From Bacteroidales bacterium (GTDB lineage Bacteria; Bacteroidota; Bacteroidia; Bacteroidales; VadinHA17), in contig JALONR010000018.1 of NCBI GenBank assembly GCA_025454815.1, forward strand, positions 1 through 55,598: DNA of 55,598 nucleotides. Reading direction: 5' to 3'. Position numbers and translations under genes: made by a program. The first letter of the stretch is position 1. The number at the start of each line of letters is the position of its first letter. Below are positions 33,748-41,943 of this stretch, in pieces. The notes beneath the pieces were generated by a model that was not told the DNA's origin, did not search any database, and was given only the letters and a program-made list of their open reading frames with translations.

Positions 33748-34542
33748 TCAGCCAATAAGATCGGAAACTCCATCAAGAATATATGTGGGTCTGTAGGCAA
33801 ACTTGTCTGCGGTTTTCAGGGTTGAGATCCCCGTCAGTACCAGCAGGGTGTCAATCTCAGACTCAATCCCGGCTATAATGTCAGTATCCATCCTGTCGCC
33901 GATAATTATTGTCTCTTCATTTGAGCAGCCTATCTTCTTAAGGGCTATCCTCATCATGAGGGGGTTGGGTTTACCGACAAAATAGGCCTGCCTTCCGGTA
34001 GCAAGCTCAATGGGTGAGATAAGAGCCTTTGTGGCCGGTATTATCCCATTCTCAACCGGGCCGGTGAGGTCAGGATTGGTACCTATCAGCTTGGCACCCT
34101 TGAGAACCAGGTTGACTGCCTGCTCAATCTTTTCAAAGCTGTAGCTCCGCGTATCCCCGACAACAACACAATCAGGATTATAATTATTCATTGTATAACC
34201 TGCGTTGTACATGGCATTTATTAGTCCTGCCTCACCTATTATATAGGCAGTACCCCCCGGCTTCTGGGAGGCAAGGAACTGTGCAGTTGCCAGGGCACTG
34301 GTATAAAAAACGTTTTCATCAAGGTCTATTCCGAGTCGTGACATCTTTTCCTGCAGCTCCTTCGGCGTCCTTTCGCTTGAATTGGTAAGAAACAGGAACT
34401 TTTTTCCCTCCTTCTTGAGCCATTCAACAAATTCCGGCACACCGGGCAAAAGCTTGTTGCCATGGTAAATCACTCCGTCCATGTCACTGATAAAGGCTTT
34501 CTTGCTCTTTATCCTTTCAATAATCTCTTTGTTTTTCATCAT
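33748..34542 (-). CDS. HAD-IIA family phosphatase (NagD-like)
   Basis: Cytoplasmic phosphatase of the haloacid dehalogenase superfamily. The 264-residue protein has motif I FISDMDGVIYHG (nucleophile D20, D22), motif II FLTNSSERTP, a C2-type cap, GKPNPLMM (motif III Lys) and IIIGDRMDTDI (motif IV). E. coli NagD dephosphorylates nucleotides and sits next to GlcNAc genes; the phosphate substrate here is not known. It leads the minus-strand set with PNGase F (23-bp gap) and may serve the same sugar pathway. A second ATG directly follows the first. Confidence 0.9.
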   Translation of the reverse strand: MMKNKEIIERIKSKKAFISDMDGVIYHGNKLLPGVPEFVEWLKKEGKKFLFLTNSSERTPKELQEKMSRLGIDLDENVFYTSALATAQFLASQKPGGTAYIIGEAGLINAMYNAGYTMNNYNPDCVVVGDTRSYSFEKIEQAVNLVLKGAKLIGTNPDLTGPVENGIIPATKALISPIELATGRQAYFVGKPNPLMMRIALKKIGCSNEETIIIGDRMDTDIIAGIESEIDTLLVLTGISTLKTADKFAYRPTYILDGVSDLIG

Positions 34543-34671
34543 TTTAATATCTGTTGCAAAATTAACATATCGCCGGCAGAATTTAAAGAGAGATGATGGC
34601 TATTGCAGCAGTGCCGCGGTGACAATAATGTCACCGGCTGCCCCCGGCCCGTGCAATTCAGGTCGTCACGG

Positions 34672-34748
34672 CCGGAATATGGCCTGCGCGGCGCTGGTCG
34701 TCACTAAAATCCGGAATATGGCCTGCGCAATGCTCGTCGTCATCAACG
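34672..34748 (+). repeat. 39-bp direct repeat, two copies
   Basis: CCGGAATATGGCCTGCGC starts at 34672 and 34711, followed by similar but diverged sequence containing GGTCGTCA or CGTCGTCA. The period is 39 bp. A partial third copy (GGTCGTCACGGCCGG) precedes it. Confidence 0.75.
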
Positions 34749-34775
34749 GCAGGCATATTTAATTGAACAGTGTTA

Positions 34776-34806
34776 TTGCAGTTTATTTTCAAAAAGAGTA
34801 GTTTTG
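34776..34806 (+). promoter_or_regulatory. Promoter of the MFS-kinase-esterase operon
   Basis: TTG (34776-34778), 20-nt spacer, TAGTTTTG (34799-34806). The predicted start near 34811 leaves a 64-nt leader before the ATG at 34875. Confidence 0.65.
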
Positions 34807-34874
34807 GAGCGATACCCTGACTTCTGAAAAAGCCGGGGTTTAACTAACCACTATCACATTATATCAGAAACAAG

Positions 34875-36218
34875 ATGACTACAGGTGCAGCAGCGGCCCC
34901 TATGAGCCGCAGGAATTACATCGTTGGCATGACGGTCATTGCCATCTTCTTTTTCATTTTCGGATTTATTACCTGGCTAAACGGCATACTTATCCCGTTT
35001 CTCCGGACAGCCTGTGAGCTGACTGATTTCCAGGCCTATTTCGTGACCACCGCCTTTTACATTTCCTACTTTGTGATGTCACTTCCGTCATCGGCGGTAC
35101 TGAAGAAGACCGGATTCAAGAACGGTATGTCTCTGGGTCTGTGGGTGATGGCTGTGGGTGCCCTGATTTTCATTCCTGCTGCCCTGGCGCGTAACTATGC
35201 CATTTTTCTTCTTGGCCTCTTCGTGCAGGGGACCGGGATGGCACTCCTGCAGACGGCATCGAATCCCTACGTGACAATAATCGGTCCCCGCGAGAGCGCT
35301 GCAAAGCGTATCAGCATGATGGGAATAGCCAACAAGTTTGCCGGGGCCATCGCACCTATTATTCTCGGGGCTCATATCCTGAGGGATTCCCATGTGCTTG
35401 ACCAGCAGCTGGCTGAAGCCACTGATGCCATGGTCCGGGCCGGGATTCTGGATCAGCTGGCTACCCGGGTCATCAATCCATACATAATCATGGCCGTCAT
35501 CCTGGTGGCACTTGGAATGCTGCTTCGCTTTGCACACCTGCCTGAAGTTGATACGGATGCTGAAGAGCCTTCTGTGGGAGAGACAAACATCAACAAAACA
35601 AGCATATGGCACTTCCCGCACATGATAGTCGGGGCTGTTGCACTCTTCTTCTATGTGGGCGTGGAGGTGATCGCAGGTGACACCATCATCCGTTACGGAC
35701 AGTCACTGAGCATTGACATGTCATCCGCAAAGTACTTCACTTCCCTGACCATGCTGGGAATGATACTGGGATATATCTGCGGTATCATATTGATACCAAG
35801 GATGCTCTCCCAGGTGAATGCACTCCGCATCTCGGCAATCCTGGGTGTCATCTTTACCTTTGGTGCAATTCTTACTCCTGCCGGCCAGCAGATAACCATG
35901 CCATTCAGGGACCTTGTTACTTTTGAGGCTGTGACCCTTACCATACCGGTCACCGTTCTGTTTGTTGCGCTGATGGGGCTTGCCAATGCACTTGTCTGGC
36001 CTTCAATGTGGCCCCTGGCCCTAAACGGCGTAGGCCGTTTTACCAAGACAGCATCGGCCCTGCTCGTCATGGCCGTTGTGGGTGGTGCACTGATACCCCT
36101 CATCTACGGCAAAATGGCTGACATCTTCAGCACCCAGGCCGCTTACTGGGTCTGCCTGCCCTGTTATCTCATCCTCCTGTATTACTCACTCCACGGGTAC
36201 AGGCTGAAAGGAAGATAA
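34875..36218 (+). CDS. FucP/GluP-type MFS sugar transporter
   Basis: A 447-residue inner-membrane sugar/proton symporter with 12 predicted helices. Family signatures are IFGFITWLNGILIPFLRTACELTDFQAYFV and, in the fourth and fifth helices, GTGMALLQTASNPYVTIIGP. Then follow LANALVWPSMWPLALNGVGRFTKTASALLVMAVVGGALIP and a closing YSLHGYRLKGR. The FucP group carries fucose, glucose/galactose or GlcNAc. The next gene, a NahK-like HexNAc kinase 10 bp away, favours a HexNAc substrate (inference). First gene of a three-gene operon. Confidence 0.92.
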   Translation: MTTGAAAAPMSRRNYIVGMTVIAIFFFIFGFITWLNGILIPFLRTACELTDFQAYFVTTAFYISYFVMSLPSSAVLKKTGFKNGMSLGLWVMAVGALIFIPAALARNYAIFLLGLFVQGTGMALLQTASNPYVTIIGPRESAAKRISMMGIANKFAGAIAPIILGAHILRDSHVLDQQLAEATDAMVRAGILDQLATRVINPYIIMAVILVALGMLLRFAHLPEVDTDAEEPSVGETNINKTSIWHFPHMIVGAVALFFYVGVEVIAGDTIIRYGQSLSIDMSSAKYFTSLTMLGMILGYICGIILIPRMLSQVNALRISAILGVIFTFGAILTPAGQQITMPFRDLVTFEAVTLTIPVTVLFVALMGLANALVWPSMWPLALNGVGRFTKTASALLVMAVVGGALIPLIYGKMADIFSTQAAYWVCLPCYLILLYYSLHGYRLKGR

Positions 36219-36228
36219 ATACCGGGAT

Positions 36229-37329
36229 ATGGAACCCGACCTGAAAAAAATCTTCAGCTGCTTTGACGCTAAAGGGACATTCCTGGAAGGAAAATCGTTC
36301 GGCCCGGGACATATCCATGACACCTACCGCATAACCACAGCGGAAAAGGATTGTGACGACTATATCCTTCAAAGGCTTAACAGCAACGTATTCAAGGATA
36401 TACCGAAACTCCAGGAAAACATGGAGCGGGTAACAGTACATCTGTGGAAAAAGATATCAGAAACAGCAGGCAGTGATCCGAAAAGGGAATGCCTTACCCT
36501 TATCCCGGCTGCCGGAAGCGGCAGATCATTCATCACAGATAATGAAGGCCGCTACTGGAGGATGTTCATCTTCATCCGTGACCACCGTTCATACGAGAGG
36601 GTTGACAGTCAACATAAGGCCTTTGAGGGTGGAAGGATAACCGGCAGGTTCCAGGCAATGCTTGCCGACCTTCCCGGACCACCTCTGCACGAGACAATCC
36701 CTGACTTCCACAACATAGCCAGACGCCTTGACACCTTCCACCAGGTGATAAGAAGGGACCCGGCCGGAAGGGCTGAATCAGTCAGAAGTGAAATTGCCGA
36801 GATCACATCACGTGAGGAGGAGATGAAAACAATCCTCAGGCTTGGCGCCCGGGGCCTCATTCCTCTGAGAATCACCCATAATGACACAAAATTCAATAAT
36901 ATCCTGTTCGACCAGAACGACAGGGCCCTGCTCATAATTGACCTCGATACGGTAATGCCGGGATATGTGCATTACGACTTCGGTGATGCAATACGGACAG
37001 CCACCAACAGGGCCGAGGAGGACTCTGCCGACCTGTCTGCCGTATCGATGGATATTGACATTTACAGGGCATATGCCGAAGGGTTTATGTCAGAGGCAGG
37101 AAATACCCTCAACAAAACCGAGACTGAATATCTCCCCTTAGCCCCTAAGCTGCTCACTTACATTATGGCAACCAGGTTCCTGACTGACTTTATTGACGGT
37201 GACAACTATTACAGGACCAGGTATCCCCTCCATAACCTGCAGAGGGTAAGGGTTCAGCTCACCCTCCTGCGTGACATGGAGGCACAGTATGATAATATGG
37301 TTCAGATAATCAAGAATATAGCAAAATGA
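36229..37329 (+). CDS. NahK-like N-acetylhexosamine 1-kinase (APH fold)
   Basis: Aminoglycoside-phosphotransferase-fold kinase of 366 residues. Active-site motifs are RITHNDTKFNNILFD (catalytic Asp and Asn, as in NahK) and IIDLDTVMPGYVHYDFGDAIR (metal-binding Asp). The nucleotide-binding N-lobe opens with SFGPGHIHDTYRI. NahK phosphorylates GlcNAc/GalNAc at C1 with ATP. It is translationally coupled to the SGNH gene (4-bp overlap) and follows the sugar carrier by 10 bp. The identification rests on close motif similarity; the exact sugar is inferred. Confidence 0.88.
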   Translation: MEPDLKKIFSCFDAKGTFLEGKSFGPGHIHDTYRITTAEKDCDDYILQRLNSNVFKDIPKLQENMERVTVHLWKKISETAGSDPKRECLTLIPAAGSGRSFITDNEGRYWRMFIFIRDHRSYERVDSQHKAFEGGRITGRFQAMLADLPGPPLHETIPDFHNIARRLDTFHQVIRRDPAGRAESVRSEIAEITSREEEMKTILRLGARGLIPLRITHNDTKFNNILFDQNDRALLIIDLDTVMPGYVHYDFGDAIRTATNRAEEDSADLSAVSMDIDIYRAYAEGFMSEAGNTLNKTETEYLPLAPKLLTYIMATRFLTDFIDGDNYYRTRYPLHNLQRVRVQLTLLRDMEAQYDNMVQIIKNIAK

Positions 37330-38006
37330 AAAGATTCATCCTTCTGCTGGTAATTGCTTTTGGCACGACTCTCTTTGTCAGCTCGCAGACTCAGAACGCA
37401 GCTGTTGACAGTTCGAAATTTGCCCCGTACTGGTGGCACAGCAAGGATATGTATGACCACCTGCCTGACATTAAGAACGAAATAGTCTTCCTCGGGAACA
37501 GCATCACCGACGGCGCAGAGTGGTTCGAGCTGCTGGAAAATAAAAAATGCCTTAACCGCGGAATAAGCGCAGACATAACCGAGGGAATTCTCCTTCGCCT
37601 TGACCAGGTCACCAGACTGCAGCCCAAAAAGCTGTTCATTATGATCGGTGTCAACGACCTGTCGCGCAACATGACCCCCGATGAGGTCATTGTAAACTAC
37701 AGGAAGATCCTTGAGCGGGTCAGGACTGAGTCACCACGGACAAAGGTCTATGTACAGAGCCTCCTGCCTGTCAATCCCGCCACAGGGATGGCAAAAAACC
37801 ATACCAACAAGACTCCTGAAATAATGGAACTTAACGGGAAGCTGAAATCGCTGGCAATTGAGTTCGGCCACACATACATTGACCTCTTCAGCCTCATGGC
37901 CGACTCTGAGAACCACCTCCCGCGGAGCTTCAGCGTTGACGGTCTCCACCTCTCGTACAAGGCTTACAAGGTGTGGGCAGACGCCATCAGACCCTATGTT
38001 AAATAA
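37326..38006 (+). CDS. Exported SGNH/GDSL-type esterase
   Basis: A 226-residue hydrolase with a signal peptide (about 1-20, ending VSSQ). The SGNH blocks are visible: IVFLGNSITDG (nucleophile Ser in GNS), MIGVNDL (block III Asn) and VDGLHLSYKAY (block V Asp/His). Such enzymes remove acyl groups, often acetyl esters, from carbohydrates. The ATG lies inside the end of the kinase gene (ATGA overlap), so the two are coupled. In this locus it may de-acetylate glycan sugars such as sialic acids before breakdown; that substrate is a proposal. Confidence 0.88.
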   Translation: MKRFILLLVIAFGTTLFVSSQTQNAAVDSSKFAPYWWHSKDMYDHLPDIKNEIVFLGNSITDGAEWFELLENKKCLNRGISADITEGILLRLDQVTRLQPKKLFIMIGVNDLSRNMTPDEVIVNYRKILERVRTESPRTKVYVQSLLPVNPATGMAKNHTNKTPEIMELNGKLKSLAIEFGHTYIDLFSLMADSENHLPRSFSVDGLHLSYKAYKVWADAIRPYVK

Positions 38007-38074
38007 TCTTCGTTCGGCTTTTATCTGTCTCTGTTTTAAACATTAATGCCCACTTCCCTGTTTTCGTTCGAAAA

Positions 38075-38082
38075 TAGGTTTG
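38075..38082 (+). promoter_or_regulatory. -7 element upstream of the acyl-CoA carboxylase operon
   Basis: TAGGTTTG matches the -7 consensus, 77 bp before the chosen ATG at 38159. No -33 TTG at the usual distance. Confidence 0.4.
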
Positions 38083-38158
38083 CATAATAAAGGCAAAATG
38101 ATGACTTTTGTCATGGCCTTTTAAAGCATGGGAGTCACTTTTTGTCAACAGTACATAT

Positions 38159-39715
38159 ATGGATATAAACGGGAAGTATTTCAGGGCATTCGTTGAGAGG
38201 GAAGAGGAGCTTAAGAAGCAGTACAGCGCAGAACGGATAAGGAAACAGCATTCAAAGGGAAAGCTTACGGCACATGAAAGGATTGCCCTCCTCTTTGATG
38301 AGGGTACCTTTGAGGAGATAGATACCTACGTCACACCATCCGACCAGGGGGTTGAGTTCGGAAAGGTTGAGCGGTCTTATGGTGACGGTGTTGTAACCGG
38401 CCATGGGAAGATTGACGGAAGGCTTGTCTTTGCATTCGCCCAGGATTTTACGATAATGGGAGGTTCACTGGGGATTGTCCATGCCCGTAAGATTGCCAAG
38501 GTACAGGAGATGGCCCTGAAGATGGGTGCTCCTTTCATCGGAATAAATGATTCCGGAGGCGCCAGGATCCAGGAAGGAATTGCCAGTCTTAACGGCTATG
38601 CCGTCATCTTCAACAATATAATCCAATCATCCGGAATCATCCCCCAGATTTCAGTTATAATGGGGCCTGCAGCAGGCGGAGCTGTTTACGCACCTGCACT
38701 TACAGACTGGGTCTTTATGACAAGCAATACGAGTTACATGTTTGTTACCGGTCCGAATGTGGTCAGGGAGGTGCTCAACGAGGAAATCAGCAGCGAGGAC
38801 CTGGGCGGGGCCGAGGTTCATGCCCGGAAGAGCGGTGTGGCAAACATGATATATGATGATGAGGAGAACACCATCATCGCCGTAAGAAAATTCCTTTCCT
38901 ACCTCCCCTCAAACAATCTTGAGAATCCGCCGGTGGCATCCTGGACAAAGGATACACCTGACATCAATCCAAAACTGAGGGACATTGTTCCCGATGATCC
39001 GAACAAGGCATATGACGTGCGTGACATCATCAACCAGGTTGTCGACCGGAACAGCTTCTTCGAAACCTCCGAGCTCTTCGCTCCCAGCCTGGTGACAGGT
39101 TTCGGCCGTATGGAAGGCAGGACGGTCGGAATCGTCGCGAACCAGCCGAAAGTGCTTGCCGGTGTTCTTGACATCGACTCATCGGTGAAAGGGGCCCGTT
39201 TCATACGCTTCTGTGATGCTTTCAACATCCCTATTCTTACGCTCGAGGATGTTCCGGGCTTCCTGCCGGGAAAGGACCAGGAACACTCCGGAATAATCCG
39301 GCACGGGGCAAAAATGCTCTTTGCATATGCGGAGGCTACGGTGCCGAGAATAACAGTAATACTCCGCAAGGCTTACGGCGGAGCTTATATAGTCATGAAC
39401 AGCAAGGGTATGGGGGGCGACTTCAACTTTGCGTGGCCGTCAGCAGAGATAGCGGTTATGGGACCGGACGGGGCGGTGGCCATACTTTACCGGAGAGAAC
39501 TGGCTGAGGCAAAGGATCCGGCAGCCCTGAAGAAGGAGCTCGTTAAAAAGTATCGTGAAAAGGTTGCCAACCCCTTCATAGCCGATGAGAAAGGTTTTAT
39601 CGACGAGGTTATTGATCCGGCATATACACGGCTAAAGCTGCTCTCTGCATTTTCAGCGCTGAGTAACAAGAGCGTGAAAGTGCCGTCAAGGAAACACGGG
39701 AATATTCCATTATAA
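38159..39715 (+). CDS. Acyl-CoA carboxylase carboxyltransferase (MmdA/PccB type)
   Basis: Transfers carboxyl from carboxybiotin to an acyl-CoA, most likely propionyl-CoA, or runs in reverse as part of a decarboxylase. The ATG at 38159 gives MDINGKYFRAFVEREEELKKQYSAERIRKQHSKGKLTAHERIALLFDEGTFEE, the usual family start and 518-residue length; the frame continues to 38108 without family similarity. GINDSGGARIQEG and PIMGPAAGGAVYAPALTDWVFM-type crotonase oxyanion motifs are present, and the C-terminal half has LEDVPGFLPGKDQEHSGIIRHGAKMLFAY and KAYGGAYIVMNSK. Followed by biotin carboxylase and carrier genes. Confidence 0.93.
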   Translation: MDINGKYFRAFVEREEELKKQYSAERIRKQHSKGKLTAHERIALLFDEGTFEEIDTYVTPSDQGVEFGKVERSYGDGVVTGHGKIDGRLVFAFAQDFTIMGGSLGIVHARKIAKVQEMALKMGAPFIGINDSGGARIQEGIASLNGYAVIFNNIIQSSGIIPQISVIMGPAAGGAVYAPALTDWVFMTSNTSYMFVTGPNVVREVLNEEISSEDLGGAEVHARKSGVANMIYDDEENTIIAVRKFLSYLPSNNLENPPVASWTKDTPDINPKLRDIVPDDPNKAYDVRDIINQVVDRNSFFETSELFAPSLVTGFGRMEGRTVGIVANQPKVLAGVLDIDSSVKGARFIRFCDAFNIPILTLEDVPGFLPGKDQEHSGIIRHGAKMLFAYAEATVPRITVILRKAYGGAYIVMNSKGMGGDFNFAWPSAEIAVMGPDGAVAILYRRELAEAKDPAALKKELVKKYREKVANPFIADEKGFIDEVIDPAYTRLKLLSAFSALSNKSVKVPSRKHGNIPL

Positions 39716-39839
39716 TGGCAGGCAGACGACAACAGGCAATAGACAACAGGCCGAAGTGAAGTAGTCACCGGCAGGACTTTAAGCAGGACAGAATTTTAGT
39801 ATGACAGGTATCACCCCCTGCAGAGAATTAAGGAATTAA

Positions 39840-41348
39840 ATGAAAAAACTCAAAAGAATTTTAATTGCGAACCGCGGCGAGATTGCGGTAAGGATAATGC
39901 GCACAGCACGTAAGATGGGAATTGAAACCGTTGCAGTGCGTACAGCAGTGGAACCTGATGCCATGTACCTCTCCTTTGCCGATATTATCCATGAGGAGGA
40001 TGACGAGATGGCGGAGATACCAGTGTTCCTGGATGTGGAAAAGCTTATCTCTATTGCGCTCAAGACAAAGTGTGATTCGGTGCACCCGGGGTACGGCTTC
40101 CTGGCTGAAAACGCATGGTTCGCCGAAAAGTGCCGGGACAACAAAATCATTTTTGTAGGCCCTTCTCCAGACGCCATCTACAAGATGGGCAACAAGCCGG
40201 TGGCAAGACAGATAGCCATGAAGCATAAAATCCCGATGGCGATGGGCACTCCGGGGAGCGTTGCCAGCGAGGACGAAGCTGTCAGGCATGCAGCCAGAAT
40301 AGGCTATCCTGTTATCATAAAAGCTGCCTCCGGAGGAGGCGGCAGGGGAATGAGAATAGTAAGGCAGGAATCGGAGATGGAAAAAATGTTCATCCTCGCA
40401 AGCAGAGAGGCTGAAAAAGCATTCAATGATCCCAGCGTTTTTATAGAGAAATATATTGAGAACCCAAAACATATTGAGTTTCAGATACTTGGTGACACGC
40501 TCGGCAATATCATCCACCTCGGTGAAAGGGAGTGTTCCATTCAGCGCAAGCACCAGAAACTCCTGGAGGAAGCCCCCTCCCCCGCCCTCGATGATGAACT
40601 CAGGGCAAAGATGGGGGAAACAGCAGTAAAAATAGCCCGTGCTGTGGGTTATTACTCCGCCGGAACAGTGGAGTTCCTGCTCGATTCAGACCGTAACTTC
40701 TACTTCATGGAGATGAACACCCGTATCCAGGTGGAACATCCCGTTACGGAGATGATTACCGGCATCGATCTGATCGAACAGCAGATACGAATCGCCTCCG
40801 GCGAGGAACTCTCAATCAGACAGGAGGATGTCAGACTGACCGGCTGGGCCATAGAGTGCCGCATCAACGCCGAGGATGTACAGGCCGGTTTCGCCCCTGC
40901 GCCGGGAAGGATTGAAAAGATCAGCTTCCCCGATGAACCCGGCGTCAGGGTTGACACAGGGGTCAGGGCAGGATCCTCAATAGTTGCCTCCTACGATTCG
41001 ATGATTGCCAAACTGATCGTAACCGGCAAAGACCGCCATGAGGCAGTCATCAATACCAAGAAAGCACTTGACAAGGTATGGATCAAGGGGACCAAAACCA
41101 CTCTTCCATTCTTCCGGATGCTGATGCGAAACCATGTTTTCCAGGCCGGAACATTCACTACGGCATTCATCGAGAAAGACCTTGAAAAATACCATAACAG
41201 CAGCGAATATGAGGAGAGCATTGCCGCATGGATCGCCACAAAACTGTTCGTTGAGGAGAACCTCTCCGAGACAAAGTCAGGCATTAACTTTGAACAGGGC
41301 CGGGAGCTTACGCCGTGGCTGCTGAGAAAAAGACTGACACAGTTTTAG
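39840..41348 (+). CDS. Biotin carboxylase subunit
   Basis: ATP-dependent carboxylation of carrier biotin. The 502-residue protein has the full biotin-carboxylase layout: KKLKRILIANRGEIAVRIMRTARKMGI at the start, an ATP-grasp domain with IKAASGGGGRGMRIV, the lysine/His region IHLGERECSIQRKHQK, MEMNTRIQVEHPVTEM (catalytic Glu/Asn), and a C-terminal domain with ECRINAEDVQAGFAPAPGRI. It pairs with the carboxyltransferase 124 bp upstream and the carrier protein 57 bp downstream. AccC-type homologues serve acetyl- and propionyl-CoA carboxylases alike. Confidence 0.94.
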   Translation: MKKLKRILIANRGEIAVRIMRTARKMGIETVAVRTAVEPDAMYLSFADIIHEEDDEMAEIPVFLDVEKLISIALKTKCDSVHPGYGFLAENAWFAEKCRDNKIIFVGPSPDAIYKMGNKPVARQIAMKHKIPMAMGTPGSVASEDEAVRHAARIGYPVIIKAASGGGGRGMRIVRQESEMEKMFILASREAEKAFNDPSVFIEKYIENPKHIEFQILGDTLGNIIHLGERECSIQRKHQKLLEEAPSPALDDELRAKMGETAVKIARAVGYYSAGTVEFLLDSDRNFYFMEMNTRIQVEHPVTEMITGIDLIEQQIRIASGEELSIRQEDVRLTGWAIECRINAEDVQAGFAPAPGRIEKISFPDEPGVRVDTGVRAGSSIVASYDSMIAKLIVTGKDRHEAVINTKKALDKVWIKGTKTTLPFFRMLMRNHVFQAGTFTTAFIEKDLEKYHNSSEYEESIAAWIATKLFVEENLSETKSGINFEQGRELTPWLLRKRLTQF

Positions 41349-41405
41349 AAAACAGATCTGACCCTGCATTTACTCAGAAAAACTGAAACCTATTCAAGAA
41401 AGAAA

Positions 41406-41936
41406 ATGACACCCCAGAAGCCAGCCATAAAAAAACTGTATGCCCTCTCAAACGAGGGGCGGAAATTTCCATTTGTACTGCCTCTGAAGAATGTGATCAG
41501 GGTTAACGGCAGAGATTACAGCGTTGAACTCCGTGAGGATGAAAAGTATGGTGTCCACGTACTATGGAAGAACAGACGCTATCCCGTTGAGATTGTCCGG
41601 ACGAAACAAAACAGGTATGAGATCCTCTTTAACGACATTAGCCACACCTTTACGGTTGAAACCCCGGTCTCGATGCAGCGCAGGAAGGTCCTGGGCGCCG
41701 GAAGGAAGAAGAACAGCTCCCTAGTTGTCAGGGCTCCCATGCCCGGAAAGATCATCGATGTTATGACAAGGGATGGAGCCGAGGTTGTACGGGGAGAAGC
41801 ACTTGTAATACTGGAGGCAATGAAGATGCAGAATGAAATCCAGTCAGTTGTCAGCGGAACAGTCACCAGAATAGGTGTCAAAGCCGGTCAGAATGTAATG
41901 AAAGATGATATCCTGGCAGAGATAACCGTCAAATAA
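41406..41936 (+). CDS. Biotin carboxyl carrier protein
   Basis: Carries biotin between the biotin carboxylase and carboxyltransferase active sites. In this 176-residue protein the C-terminal biotinyl domain (about 105-176) begins VVRAPMPGKIIDVM and has the biotinylation motif EAMKM (K140). The N-terminal 100 residues are a beta-rich extension (VIRVNGRDYSVELREDEKYGVHVLWKNRRYPVEIVR) instead of a Pro/Ala linker, as in the separate carriers of Bacteroidota propionyl-CoA carboxylases. It completes the three-gene carboxylase set. Confidence 0.92.
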   Translation: MTPQKPAIKKLYALSNEGRKFPFVLPLKNVIRVNGRDYSVELREDEKYGVHVLWKNRRYPVEIVRTKQNRYEILFNDISHTFTVETPVSMQRRKVLGAGRKKNSSLVVRAPMPGKIIDVMTRDGAEVVRGEALVILEAMKMQNEIQSVVSGTVTRIGVKAGQNVMKDDILAEITVK

Positions 41937-41943
41937 TCATATC

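Larger units (their letters stand above)
34543..34874. other. Divergent intergenic region of the N-glycan locus
   Basis: 332 bp between the HAD phosphatase and the MFS sugar carrier. It contains a duplicated 39-bp unit (34672-34748) and the MFS promoter at 34776-34806. No gene is supported; an open frame across the repeat (34481-34762) lacks any family signature. Confidence 0.6.

Noticed and set aside
39861..40553. Long open frame antisense to the biotin carboxylase gene
   Set aside because: It mirrors the conserved coding frame of biotin carboxylase and shows no protein family of its own.
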